This document shows positions 5,832 through 12,034 of a DNA stretch of 12,034 nucleotides, one piece after another; within the stretch, counting starts at the first letter, position 1; each line of letters begins with the position of its first letter. The notes under the pieces are model-generated. The model was given only the letters and a program-made list of their open reading frames with translations, searched no databases and was not told the origin of the DNA. This DNA is from Methyloceanibacter sp. (GTDB lineage: Bacteria; Pseudomonadota; Alphaproteobacteria; Rhizobiales; Methyloligellaceae), in assembly GCA_016649675.1 (NCBI GenBank), contig JAENXG010000047.1, positions 1 to 12,034 of the forward strand, given 5' to 3'. The position numbers and the translations under genes were made by a program.

Positions 5832-6470
5832 TTAACTCCGCTGCGGCGTGGCTTGAGGCGCGGCAGACGCAGCCCCGCGCGGCCCGCCCACGAGCCAGGA
5901 CACCGCTTCCACCCTTTTCGGGGCCACAGGCCCGCTCGCCTCAGGGGCATAGGTCTCGTTCCGCGCGCGGTAATCTTGGACGACCTGGGCGACGGTCCCG
6001 GTCCAGGCTTCTGGCCGGGTGAGATGGGGCGGCAGAAGCGTGAAACTATCGCCGACCGCCTCCTCGATCTGGCTCTGCGTAAGATTGCGCGCCTCTTGCA
6101 AGCTGGCGCCCGAGAGATTGGCGCCGGTCAGCTTGGCGTTCGCGAAATTGGCACGGTCAAGCAGCGCCTCGCGGAGATCGGCGCCGGAGAGATTGGCGCC
6201 GTCAAGCCGGGCATCACTAAGGTCGGCGTCCCACAGGTCAGCTCCGGTGAGATCGGCGCCCGTCAGCGTCGCAAAGCGTAAGGAGGCGTGCCGGAGCCGC
6301 GCGGACGCAAGGTTGATGGGTCCACCGTTGATCGGCCCCATCTGCCGCTCGCCGACGCTGAGAGCGACGCCGGTCAGGTTCGGGCTGAGGGACGGATTGC
6401 GCGCGCGCCATTCGTTCCACGACCGAGGGCCGCGGCGCAACGCTTCGACATGTTGGGACTCTGCGGACAC
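5832..6470 (-). CDS. Pentapeptide-repeat protein
   Basis: The central part (about residues 55-125 from the GTG at 6470) consists of A(D/N)LxX-type pentapeptide repeats: 'ADLTGADLWDADLSDARLDGANLSGADLREALL', 'ANFANAKLTGANLSGASL'. These fold as a right-handed quadrilateral beta-helix. The N-terminal segment 'EALRRGPRSWNEWRARNP' is a common lead-in for this type, and the tail holds 'LPPHLTRPEAW'. GTG at 6470 gives 212 residues beginning 'MSAESQHVEALRRG', which looks like the usual start for such proteins. A GTG at 6494 would add 8 hydrophobic residues, and an in-frame stop lies just upstream of that. Neither start has a strong SD. The biochemical role is unknown; gyrase mimicry as in Qnr is possible in principle but the repeat domain is short. 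It converges with the TonB gene. Confidence 0.85.
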   Translation of the reverse strand: MSAESQHVEALRRGPRSWNEWRARNPSLSPNLTGVALSVGERQMGPINGGPINLASARLRHASLRFATLTGADLTGADLWDADLSDARLDGANLSGADLREALLDRANFANAKLTGANLSGASLQEARNLTQSQIEEAVGDSFTLLPPHLTRPEAWTGTVAQVVQDYRARNETYAPEASGPVAPKRVEAVSWLVGGPRGAASAAPQATPQRS

Positions 6471-6550
6471 AACGCACGCAACGACAAGAAACACAACTCA
6501 CACAAACGCTACAAGACGATACGCAACGAGAAGGCAAACGCAACGAATAA
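6466..6550 (-). promoter_or_regulatory. T-poor (+ strand) leader with three ACGCAACGA repeats upstream of the pentapeptide gene
   Basis: On the plus strand this stretch is almost free of T (about four in 82 bases) and dominated by A and C, so the minus-strand transcript would be G/U-rich. The nonamer ACGCAACGA occurs at 6476-6484, 6521-6529 and 6538-6546. It immediately precedes and overlaps the start region of the pentapeptide-repeat gene. Such skew is not expected from coding or ordinary intergenic DNA here. The function is unknown: binding site cluster, unstructured leader or promoter region. Confidence 0.5.
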
Positions 6551-6646
6551 TTCATTCTAATGCAAACGCCGAGTTACCAGCAAGCGCCCGCCGGTTGATC
6601 GTCCACACCTTCCTCGCCTAACGAGCGACCGCGCCTACGCTTCCCC

Positions 6647-6677
6647 CAAAAAGCGAAGAGCCGCCCGGAGGCGGCTC
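6647..6677 (-). terminator. Rho-independent terminator of the exported-protein gene
   Basis: Read on the minus strand: GAGCCGCC, loop TCCG, GGCGGCTC, then TTCGCTTTTTG. This 8-bp GC stem with a stable tetraloop and T-run lies 68 bp after the stop of the gene at 6745-7134. Confidence 0.85.
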
Positions 6678-6744
6678 ACGCAATTGAGGAAAATGGACGA
6701 CCGATCGACAGGCGGCAGCGCCAGATGGTGTGGCTAGGCCGCTG

Positions 6745-7134
6745 TTAGCCGCTGATGCGGGCGGTGCCGGAGTGGCCGTCGTTGCGCGTCCACTGCACGG
6801 ACGAGCCGTTGCGGATCAGCTTGTAGCAATAGGTCTTGGCGTCCATCCAGCTAGACCATTGCTGACAGAGCTGGTCGTCGGCCACCCACCACTTGCCGGT
6901 GTCGGAGGCGCCGTCGCCCCGCGAGAAGCTCGCCGTGACCGTGCTCATCTTGCCGGACATGTGGCCATTGGCGGTGTAGCGGATCGGCAGCTCGAATCCG
7001 GAGACGTTGAGATAGACGGTCTTGCCGCTGATGGCCTTGCGCAGCTCATCGCCGGCAAGCGTGGCGGGATCGGCAAAAGAGGCAGTCGCCGGGAGCGCGA
7101 GCCCCGCGGCCAATATAAATGCTCCGATTTTCAT
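6745..7134 (-). CDS. Small exported protein, unknown function
   Basis: The start at 7134 is preceded by AAGGGGAAGC, a good Shine-Dalgarno; the frame is open upstream but the added residues are not signal-like. The 129-residue product has a signal peptide ('MKIGAFILAAGLALPATASFA', likely cut before Asp22). The mature part is about 108 residues, with 'LAGDELRKAISGKTVYLNVSG', 'PIRYTANGHMSGKMS', 'GKWWVADDQLCQQWSSWMDAKTYCYKL' and 'VQWTRNDGHSGTARI'. Two cysteines nine residues apart could form a disulfide. The pattern 'GTW.V.D..LC..W....C' is shared with small periplasmic beta-barrel-like proteins such as DUF995, but I cannot assign it firmly. It has its own terminator, and the 125-bp gap to the TerC gene upstream suggests its own promoter. 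Confidence 0.8.
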   Translation of the reverse strand: MKIGAFILAAGLALPATASFADPATLAGDELRKAISGKTVYLNVSGFELPIRYTANGHMSGKMSTVTASFSRGDGASDTGKWWVADDQLCQQWSSWMDAKTYCYKLIRNGSSVQWTRNDGHSGTARISG

Positions 7135-7259
7135 CGCTTCCCCTTCTTGCTGTCTTGGAACCGACACATGAGACCACGATAGCATCAGGCAAACGAGGTC
7201 AATTTGCGGCTAAGCCAAGGGAATCACGTGACAAAGTTAAGGTGATTTAGGACTGCCGC

Positions 7260-8021
7260 TCAGCCCTTGGCCTGCCGCTTCGCCCGCGCGCTCGCCGCCA
7301 TGCGCTGCCGCCTCCGCATCGCCACCACGTTGATCACCTCGACGGCGCCGGCAAAGGCCATGGCGAAATAGATGTAGCCGCGCGGAATGTGAAAGTGGAA
7401 ACCGTCGGCGATTAGCGCCGCCCCAATCAGGAGCAGGAAGGAGAGCGCGAGCATCTTCGTCGTGGGATGGCGCTCGATGAAGGCGGCCACGGGCTCCGAG
7501 GCGAAATACATGACGAGGATGGCAACCGCCACCGCCGCAATCATCACCTCGACATGCTCGGCCATGCCGACCGCCGTGATGATCGAATCGATGGAGAAGA
7601 CGAGATCGATGATGGCGATCTGCAGGATGGCGGACACCATCGTGTCGGCAACACTGGCGTTCCTCTCCTCCTCCTCCTCGCCTTCAATGTCGTCGTGCAT
7701 CTCGCGCGTGCCCTTGACCAGGAGGAACAGGCCGCCGGCGATGAGGATGAGGTCGCGCCAGGAGAAATCGTAGCCCGCCAGGCTGAAGATCGGCGTCGTC
7801 AGATGGATGACATAGGCGATGCCGCCCAGCATGATGATGCGGAAGATGAGCGCGAGCGACAGCCCGATGCGCCGGGCCATCAGCCGCTGCTCGGGCGCCA
7901 TGCGCGACACCATCAGCGAGATGAAGACGACGTTGTCGATGCCGAGCACGACCTCCATCGCGCTCAAGGCAATGAAGCTCGCCCAGATATGCGGATCGGT
8001 CAGCCAGTCGATGAGAAGCAT
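7260..8021 (-). CDS. TerC family integral membrane protein
   Basis: Multi-pass inner-membrane protein of the TerC family (YgdQ/YkoY-like subgroup), associated with metal ion efflux or metal loading of secreted enzymes and historically with tellurite resistance. The ATG at 8021 gives 253 residues beginning 'MLLIDWLTDPHIWASFIALSAMEVVLGIDN', the standard start of the subgroup; a TTG at 8081 would add 20 unlikely residues. The two family signatures are visible: 'EVVLGIDN' (about 23-30) and 'DLVFSIDS' (about 139-146), which carry the membrane acidic residues thought to bind metal. About seven hydrophobic segments alternate with a cytosolic acidic linker containing five glutamates in a row (about 115-119). 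The C-terminus is strongly basic. There is no ter operon here. Substrate, perhaps manganese, is inference from relatives. Confidence 0.92.
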   Translation of the reverse strand: MLLIDWLTDPHIWASFIALSAMEVVLGIDNVVFISLMVSRMAPEQRLMARRIGLSLALIFRIIMLGGIAYVIHLTTPIFSLAGYDFSWRDLILIAGGLFLLVKGTREMHDDIEGEEEEERNASVADTMVSAILQIAIIDLVFSIDSIITAVGMAEHVEVMIAAVAVAILVMYFASEPVAAFIERHPTTKMLALSFLLLIGAALIADGFHFHIPRGYIYFAMAFAGAVEVINVVAMRRRQRMAASARAKRQAKG

Positions 8022-8135
8022 GCGCTCGAGGTCGGACGAAGGTGGGTTGGTGTTGCCCCGAGCTAATAGCTTAGCCGCCAATCGAGGTCCATGGCCAAAG
8101 CTTCATGCGCTGCCGCAATGCATCGGGAACGGGGA

Positions 8136-8816
8136 TCATGGCAGCGAGCGCAACAGTCCGACGCTCGCAAAATAGGCAGCCGCGACGATGAGCAGAACCT
8201 GCACCCAGAGGGGCGAAGGGAAAGGATTGGCGATCGCCACGGCAGCAGCTCCCGCCCAGACGGCGGTCACGAGACCGGTGAGCAGACGGAGCCGCGCCAC
8301 GCGAAACGGATGCACCGCGAGGATCGGCACGAAGGTGAGGAGGACGAAGACGGCGACGATGGCAAGCGAGACGAAAGGCGCAAGCCCAAGCGCGAACAGA
8401 TAGAGCAGGACGATGTTCCAGATGGCGGGGAAGCCGACGAAATAGCCCTCCTCCGTCTTGCCGTTGAGATCGGCCACGTGAAATAGGCTCGACAGCAGAA
8501 TCGCGACCGCTGCGGCCAAGCGGAACGCGGACGGCAACAGGTCCGTCTCGGTCAGCACGAAGGCAGGGATCGCGCAGTAGGTCAGGTAGTCGACGATCAG
8601 GTCGAGACGCTCGCCGCTGAAACGCGGCAACACGGTCTTCACGTCGGCGCGGCGCGCCAGAGGGCCGTCGACGGCGTCGGCCAGGAGCGCTACCCCGAGC
8701 CAGACGAACATCATCTGCCAGTCGCCGGCGTGGGCCGCGCGCAGCGCAAGGAGCGCAAGCACCGCACCCGTGGCCGTCAGGAGATGCACCAAAGCGGCGA
8801 CGATGCGCGCGGTCAT
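8136..8816 (-). CDS. pcs: Phosphatidylcholine synthase (Pcs)
   Basis: Inner-membrane enzyme that condenses CDP-diacylglycerol with choline to form phosphatidylcholine and CMP, the one-step route typical of alphaproteobacteria. The 226-residue protein has about eight hydrophobic segments. The CDP-alcohol phosphotransferase motif is complete: Asp50-Gly51, Ala54-Arg55, Gly68, Asp72, Asp76, within 'DGPLARRADVKTVLP' and 'SGERLDLIVD'. The twelve residues between AR and G, instead of eight, are the known variant that distinguishes Pcs from PssA and PgsA-type enzymes. The downstream 'NGKTEEGYFVGFPAIWNIV' also fits Pcs. Choline must come from outside, so this implies a choline-using lifestyle. No strong SD precedes the ATG. 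It starts 18 bp after the upstream small exported-protein gene, implying an operon; the link in function is not evident. Confidence 0.92.
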   Translation of the reverse strand: MTARIVAALVHLLTATGAVLALLALRAAHAGDWQMMFVWLGVALLADAVDGPLARRADVKTVLPRFSGERLDLIVDYLTYCAIPAFVLTETDLLPSAFRLAAAVAILLSSLFHVADLNGKTEEGYFVGFPAIWNIVLLYLFALGLAPFVSLAIVAVFVLLTFVPILAVHPFRVARLRLLTGLVTAVWAGAAAVAIANPFPSPLWVQVLLIVAAAYFASVGLLRSLP

Positions 8817-8834
8817 GCGGGGTGAATTTGCGCT

Positions 8835-9179
8835 CTAGAAGCTGCGCTTGACCTTCCCGAGTACTGTGACGTCGCCATTGTTCTCGAAGGTCGGTCCTTG
8901 CTGCAGCGGCAATGGCTGCTGCTCCTGGCCATAGAGCAGCTCGAGGCCGAAATCGAGCTTGGGCAGAATGCTATAGCCGAATACCTTCACGCCCTTGCTG
9001 TCGGCGCGAGGGGTCGCGGGGGCGTTTGGACTGCCGATTTGGAGAGCATTGGCCGGCGGCGCGGCTCCCGCGCCCTCTACCGGCGGTGGCGCGGGCGTCT
9101 CCTGGAAGGCAAGCGCGGGGTTCGCGCTAAGCAACAGCGCGGCCATCAATCGAGCAATGGCGAAAGGCGTCCGCCGCAT
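8835..9179 (-). CDS. Small secreted protein of unknown function, in operon with pcs
   Basis: A 114-residue product. A signal peptide is clear: 'MRRTPFAIARLMAALLLSANPALA', likely cut before Phe25. A Pro/Ala-rich region follows (about 27-58), then a compact conserved-looking C-terminal part 'VKVFGYSILPKLDFGLELLYGQEQQPLPLQQ' and 'DVTVLGKVKRSF'. I believe similar small proteins occur in Rhizobiales without a known role. GGAGA lies about 7 nt upstream of the ATG. The gene ends 18 bp before pcs on the same strand, so both are likely one transcript. The terminal phenylalanine after a beta-like 'VTVLGKVKRSF' recalls outer-membrane proteins, but the protein is too small for a barrel; this is conjecture. 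Confidence 0.82.
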   Translation of the reverse strand: MRRTPFAIARLMAALLLSANPALAFQETPAPPPVEGAGAAPPANALQIGSPNAPATPRADSKGVKVFGYSILPKLDFGLELLYGQEQQPLPLQQGPTFENNGDVTVLGKVKRSF

Positions 9180-9291
9180 GATGCTGTCTCCGCCTGCTCA
9201 GGATGGCTTTCCGGTTGACGCAATGCAAGCCTGTCCGGAGCCCGGTTAACGCCCTGTGAAGATTGAAGAATCTCGATATTTTCGGATCCGT

Positions 9292-9309
9292 TGTTGCTGC
9301 CCAGCAACA
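9292..9309. promoter_or_regulatory. Operator-like palindrome
   Basis: Perfect 8-bp arms TGTTGCTG and CAGCAACA with a two-base spacer, in the 172-bp gap between the pcs-operon start and the porin terminator. The short spacer favours a dimeric DNA-binding protein site over an RNA hairpin. It is about 115 bp upstream of the exported-protein start codon. Role inferred. Confidence 0.35.
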
Positions 9310-9351
9310 GAAAGGGGCGGGTCGGAGTCGTGAGGCTGACTGCCGGCGAAC

Positions 9352-9379
9352 ACAAAAAGCCGCCCCCGAAGGGGCGGCT
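9352..9379 (-). terminator. Rho-independent terminator of porin 1
   Basis: Read on the minus strand: AGCCGCCCC, TTCG tetraloop, GGGGCGGCT, then TTTTTGTG. This 9-bp stem with a UUCG loop and T-run lies about 30 bp after the porin stop codon. A textbook intrinsic terminator. Confidence 0.9.
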
Positions 9380-9409
9380 CGCTCAGCTCCCGGGAAGGGG
9401 GACTGTCGC

Positions 9410-10858
9410 TTAGAAATACATGCGTGCGCCGGTGTAGAAGAGGTCGAAGTTGTCCAAAGGCTCGTTCACTCGGCTTAGGCTGCTATTGACCAGATCGACG
9501 CTGGGCTCAAGATGCTCGTAAACCGCATAGAGATGCATCGCCGCCGAGTCGATGGCCTGATCATAACCGAGATACCAGCGAGTGACTTCGGCACCGGTGA
9601 TCTCGGTCTGGATCGCGAGGTCCGGGAACGTGCCGGCCTTGCAGCTCCGTTTGGCGCCGCAGGCGCCGCCAATACCATCTTCGATCTGAAGGTAGCCGCC
9701 GAAGAAGGACGAGTCGCCTAAGGATCCAAGCGCGCCCATCTTGCGCTGGATGCCGATGCGGGCGTCCCATGCGCTCATGTCGGGAGAGCTCGTTCCTGTG
9801 AAGACGCCCGCATTCTGCCGGTTGGAATCGTTGGTCTCGGAGGTGCTGAAAGCACCGAAGGCGAACAGACCGGTCGGCTTATGCTTGATCGAGGCCGAAC
9901 CCGCCCATTCATTGATATCGCGCTTGAAGCCGTTGAGACCGCCGCCAGAGCTCTCCTGGTTTTCATCGCGAGACTTCTCGTAAGCCGCGCCGGCGCCAAA
10001 CTCCCAGTTCGGGCCCCAGCTGTCTCTATAGCGAAGAGCCGCGCTCCAGATATCGTTCTCGCCCCAGCCCCAGGAGGCCGTGAGGCCCTTACCGTCCGCT
10101 GAGCCAAAGAACGATGGCGACCAATAGGTTACAGCATTGCGTCGGGTCGAACAGTCGAAGGCCGACGAGCTGCTATAGCATTGCGAGATCGCCTGCCATT
10201 TGAGCTGACCCGGTCCCCCAACCTCGGTGTCGAAGCCCTTCGGCCGCAGGAAGAAGCCCCGGTTCATGTGGTCGTCCGAGGTCATCGTATCCGCAAGCTC
10301 GGTGACGTCGGTGTCTTTGTTGACGTCGTCCTTCGGCATGCTGGTAAGACCCCAACGCAGCTGCCCGAGCTTCTTGTTGTCGAGATACATAAAGGATTGG
10401 CGCATGAGCAAAAGGCGTCCCTCATCGCCGAGGGTTCCGCCCGAACGTGTTCCGTTGTCGTCATCAATTTGGTTCACCGCCTCAGAGGCAGCAGCCCTGG
10501 TCTCAGCCTCGAGCTTATAACCCGCCGACCAATCGCCGGTGATCTTGGCCGAACCCTTAAAGCCAAAGCGGCTGGACTCGTACGAGTTGTCCACCGAGTA
10601 GACACCTTTTTCAGCGCCGTCGTTCCAGAACAGCACGGCCCGGTTCATCTTGCCGTAGACGGTAATTGAAACCTTCTTGTTGCCTTTGCGCACAGTTGTG
10701 GCTTCAAGCTCAGCCACGCGCTCTTCGAGATCGGCGCAACAGTCGCCGCCGAGATCGGCTGCTCTAACAGGCTTTTGGACGAGGACTACCGCCCCTACCG
10801 CCCCCAAGATGGCAGCGAGCGCCAGGCGGCTGGCAGCCTTTGACAATCCCCCGATCAT
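9410..10858 (-). CDS. Outer-membrane porin (porin 1)
   Basis: General diffusion porin of the alphaproteobacterial type, a trimeric beta-barrel in the outer membrane. The 482-residue precursor has a signal peptide of about 33 residues ending 'VRA' before 'ADLGGDCCADLEERVAELEAT'. That is a short helical or coiled N-terminal segment typical of these rhizobial-type porins. The first strand is 'KVSITVYGKMNRAVLFW', followed by alternating strands throughout ('SSRFGFKGSAKI', 'GQLRWGLTSM', 'TASWGWGENDIWSAALRYR', 'RWYLGYDQAIDS', 'HLYAVYEHLEP'). The C-terminal 'YTGARMYF' ends in Phe, the BAM recognition signal. Cysteine pairs sit in 'QCYSSSSAFDC' and 'GACGAKRSC', probably in surface loops. A strong SD (GGAGAGGGG) precedes the ATG, and an intrinsic terminator follows. 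A close paralogue lies upstream, also on the minus strand. Confidence 0.94.
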   Translation of the reverse strand: MIGGLSKAASRLALAAILGAVGAVVLVQKPVRAADLGGDCCADLEERVAELEATTVRKGNKKVSITVYGKMNRAVLFWNDGAEKGVYSVDNSYESSRFGFKGSAKITGDWSAGYKLEAETRAAASEAVNQIDDDNGTRSGGTLGDEGRLLLMRQSFMYLDNKKLGQLRWGLTSMPKDDVNKDTDVTELADTMTSDDHMNRGFFLRPKGFDTEVGGPGQLKWQAISQCYSSSSAFDCSTRRNAVTYWSPSFFGSADGKGLTASWGWGENDIWSAALRYRDSWGPNWEFGAGAAYEKSRDENQESSGGGLNGFKRDINEWAGSASIKHKPTGLFAFGAFSTSETNDSNRQNAGVFTGTSSPDMSAWDARIGIQRKMGALGSLGDSSFFGGYLQIEDGIGGACGAKRSCKAGTFPDLAIQTEITGAEVTRWYLGYDQAIDSAAMHLYAVYEHLEPSVDLVNSSLSRVNEPLDNFDLFYTGARMYF

Positions 10859-10894
10859 GACCCCTCTCCACTCTGTTTGGATGACGTTTTTTTC

Positions 10895-10904
10895 TAACGC
10901 GTTA
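10895..10904. promoter_or_regulatory. Perfect 10-bp palindrome TAACGCGTTA before porin 1
   Basis: It lies 37 bp upstream of the porin 1 ATG. A further CTAAC (10894-10898) / GTTAG (10910-10914) inverted repeat shares its left half. It is flanked by T-runs on the plus strand, hence A-runs on the coding strand. It could be an operator in the leader or near the start of transcription. Confidence 0.35.
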
Positions 10905-11012
10905 TTTTTGTTAGGCGATTCAGCTCTTCCCCCGCTGGCAGCCTTTGCAATTCGTCGCCGAGCAACATCGGCTTACGCTACGGTTCTATTTGGTGAGCAA
11001 TGACGTTCTCAT

Positions 11013-11047
11013 GACAGGCTTGAGACAGCAGGGTTTTTGCCTGTCTC
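11013..11047 (-). promoter_or_regulatory. Competing inverted repeats upstream of porin 1
   Basis: On the minus strand a 5' arm GAGACAGGC (11039-11047) can pair with either CTGTCTC (complement of 11022-11028) or GCCTGTC (complement of 11013-11019), seven base pairs each. The two stems exclude one another. They sit about 155-190 nt before the porin start. If transcribed this could be a switching leader; otherwise it may be a composite binding site. Confidence 0.35.
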
Positions 11048-11089
11048 TGTTGCCGATGAGCCACAGATCGCCGGCGGGGTAAGAGTGCG

Positions 11090-11103
11090 CTCAAGCACTT
11101 GAG
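11090..11103. promoter_or_regulatory. Operator-like palindrome CTCAAG-CA-CTTGAG
   Basis: Six-base perfect arms with a two-base spacer in the porin intergenic region, about 230 bp upstream of porin 1. The architecture fits a dimeric regulator site; no regulator is identifiable. Confidence 0.3.
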
Positions 11104-11264
11104 GAAATGCGGGAATTCGCCACGTGGCGGTCGTGGATTCAGCGCACCCACGAGATCCGGCGCTCTCTCACTCTGGCGGCTTCAATCGAGCCAGCAGGGG
11201 GCCGCACTCCCCTTCCCGCGCCTTCCAGCCAGCGACTCAAGGGGAAACGGACCCTCAGAATCAA

Positions 11265-11288
11265 AGGGCCGCCCCGGAGGGCGGCCCT
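11265..11288 (-). terminator. Terminator of porin 2
   Basis: Minus strand: AGGGCCGCCC, TCCG tetraloop, GGGCGGCCCT, then TTGATTCTG. The 10-bp stem lies about 35 bp after the porin 2 stop. The T-tract is weak, but its position and its likeness to the porin 1 terminator support the call. Confidence 0.7.
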
Positions 11289-11322
11289 CAACTGCTCTCC
11301 CCAGGGAAAGGAGAGCGCTCTG

Positions 11323-12034
11323 CTAAAAGTCTAGACGCGCTCCGGTGTAGACGAGGTCGAAATTATCTAAGGGGGCACCGACCCGGTTGAGGCTTGAGTT
11401 GATCAGATCAACGCCGGCCTCGAAGTGCTGGTAGACGGCGTAGAGATGCAGCGTGCCCGCAGCATCGATGGCCTGATCGTAACCCAGATACCAGCGGTTG
11501 ACGTCGGCGCCAGTGATCTCGGTGACGACATTGACGTTCTCGAACGTGCCGGCCGCGAGCTTGCGGGTCGCCCCGCCGGCCCCGCCAATGCCGTCGTTGA
11601 TATTGCTGAAGCCGCCGAAGAACGAAGAGTCGCCGAGCGAAATGAATTTGCGCTGGATGCCGATTTGGAGGTCGTAGGCATCCATGTCCGGCGAGCTCTT
11701 CTTGTCGAAAACGCCGGCGTTCTCGCGGTTGGAGTCGTTGTTCTCGGAATGGCTAAAGGCGCCGAAGAAGAATAGGCCTGTCGGCAGGTGCTTGATCGAG
11801 GCCGAGCTAGCCCACTCGTTGATGTCGCGCTTGAAGCCGGCAAGACCACCGCCGCCGTTCTGGATGTTCTCGTCGCGATTTTTTTCGTAACCAATGCCAG
11901 CACCAACCTCGAAGAGCTTGCCCCATTCCTTCTGGTAGCGGAGGGCACCGCCCCAGATGTCATCCTCGAACCAGCCCCATGACGCGGTGAACCCGTTCCA
12001 CTCAGGCGACCAGTAGGAGGCGCCATTGCGCCTT
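11323..12034 (-). CDS. Outer-membrane porin (porin 2), 5' end outside the window
   Basis: The C-terminal half of a second porin; the frame is open from the stop at 11323 to the right edge, about 236 residues, with the N-terminus beyond the window. It aligns along its whole visible length with porin 1. Shared stretches include 'GFKRDINEWA.SASIKH.PTGLF.FGAFS', 'SSPDM.A.D..IGIQRK', 'LGDSSFFGG', 'TEITGA.V.RWYLGYDQAID' and 'PLDNFDL.YTGAR'. It ends 'RLDF' with terminal Phe. The loops differ: 'GGAGGATRKLAAG' lacks the two cysteines present in porin 1. An internal Met at 11685 is not the start, because homology continues upstream of it. It has its own terminator and probably its own promoter, so the pair is a tandem duplication rather than an operon. 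Confidence 0.93.
   Translation of the reverse strand, partial: RRNGASYWSPEWNGFTASWGWFEDDIWGGALRYQKEWGKLFEVGAGIGYEKNRDENIQNGGGGLAGFKRDINEWASSASIKHLPTGLFFFGAFSHSENNDSNRENAGVFDKKSSPDMDAYDLQIGIQRKFISLGDSSFFGGFSNINDGIGGAGGATRKLAAGTFENVNVVTEITGADVNRWYLGYDQAIDAAGTLHLYAVYQHFEAGVDLINSSLNRVGAPLDNFDLVYTGARLDF

Larger units (their letters stand above)
10859..11322. other. 464-bp intergenic region between the tandem porins
   Basis: No credible gene is seen. It holds the leader and presumably the promoter of porin 1, which I cannot place with confidence, and the terminator of porin 2. Notable structures are the 10-bp palindrome TAACGCGTTA (10895-10904) in a T-rich context near the porin 1 start, a pair of mutually exclusive inverted repeats (11013-11047), and the palindrome CTCAAG-CA-CTTGAG (11090-11103). 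Plus-strand open frames at 11099-11390 overlap each other in all frames and look like GC-rich non-coding DNA. Confidence 0.6.

Noticed and set aside
5643..6281. A 212-residue plus-strand open frame spanning the TonB and pentapeptide genes
   Set aside because: It crosses the ends of two well-supported convergent genes and its composition is that of GC-rich antisense DNA.
7222..7247. AATCAC/GTGATT inverted repeat as terminator of the TerC gene
   Set aside because: A six-base AT-containing stem with a 14-nt loop and no T-run is too weak to call.
7467..8066. A plus-strand frame opposite the TerC gene, rich in Asp and His
   Set aside because: The His/Asp composition comes from antisense reading of membrane-protein codons; TerC motifs support the minus strand.
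11099..11390. Three overlapping plus-strand frames in the porin intergenic region
   Set aside because: All frames are open because stops are rare in GC-rich DNA; the products are low-complexity Arg/Pro/Ser/Gly, and the frames run over the porin 2 terminator.
11323..11685. A separate 120-residue gene starting at the Met at 11685
   Set aside because: The same frame stays open to the window edge, and homology to porin 1 continues without break, so it is an internal Met of porin 2.

Overview
The window looks like chromosomal DNA from a GC-rich alphaproteobacterium, most likely a member of the Hyphomicrobiales (Rhizobiales). The support is a phosphatidylcholine synthase with the Pcs-type motif, a tandem pair of porins with an 'ADLGGDCC..LEERVAELE' N-terminus, a DUF4424 protein, and several small exported proteins of a style I associate with this order. 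The exact genus cannot be read from the sequence.

Layout. At the left edge a complete P4-type tyrosine recombinase (69-1328, minus) suggests the end of an integrated element, but no tRNA, att duplication or cargo is visible. Next come two small plus-strand ORFs (1568-1864 and a doubtful one at 1943-2101), a secreted protein with an Asn-Val-Tyr-Val repeat (2153-2608), and a GlsB/YeaQ-type three-helix stress membrane protein (2742-3002). The ribosome binding site of the latter lies in the 3' arm of a hairpin. A 13-bp stem-loop (3032-3068) separates it from a convergent minus-strand pair: a 39-residue lipoprotein (4230-4349) and a DUF4424 secreted protein (3126-4220), which appear translationally linked.

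A plus-strand TonB-family protein (4595-5800) converges on a minus-strand pentapeptide-repeat protein (5832-6470) that has an unusual T-poor (+ strand) leader. The rest of the window is minus strand: a small exported protein with its own terminator, a TerC-family membrane protein, phosphatidylcholine synthase preceded by a small exported protein (probably an operon), and two paralogous porins. The second porin is cut by the right edge of the window.

The common theme from 2 kb onward is the cell envelope: exported proteins, a lipoprotein, inner-membrane proteins, a TonB energy transducer, a membrane-lipid enzyme and outer-membrane porins. I see no defence system, CRISPR array, rRNA or tRNA, and no clear novel multi-gene system. 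The most interesting items are the lipoprotein/DUF4424 pair, the SD-sequestering hairpin before the GlsB-type gene, the T-poor repeat-bearing leader at 6466-6550, the mutually exclusive hairpins upstream of porin 1, and the tandem porins that differ in their cysteine pairs.
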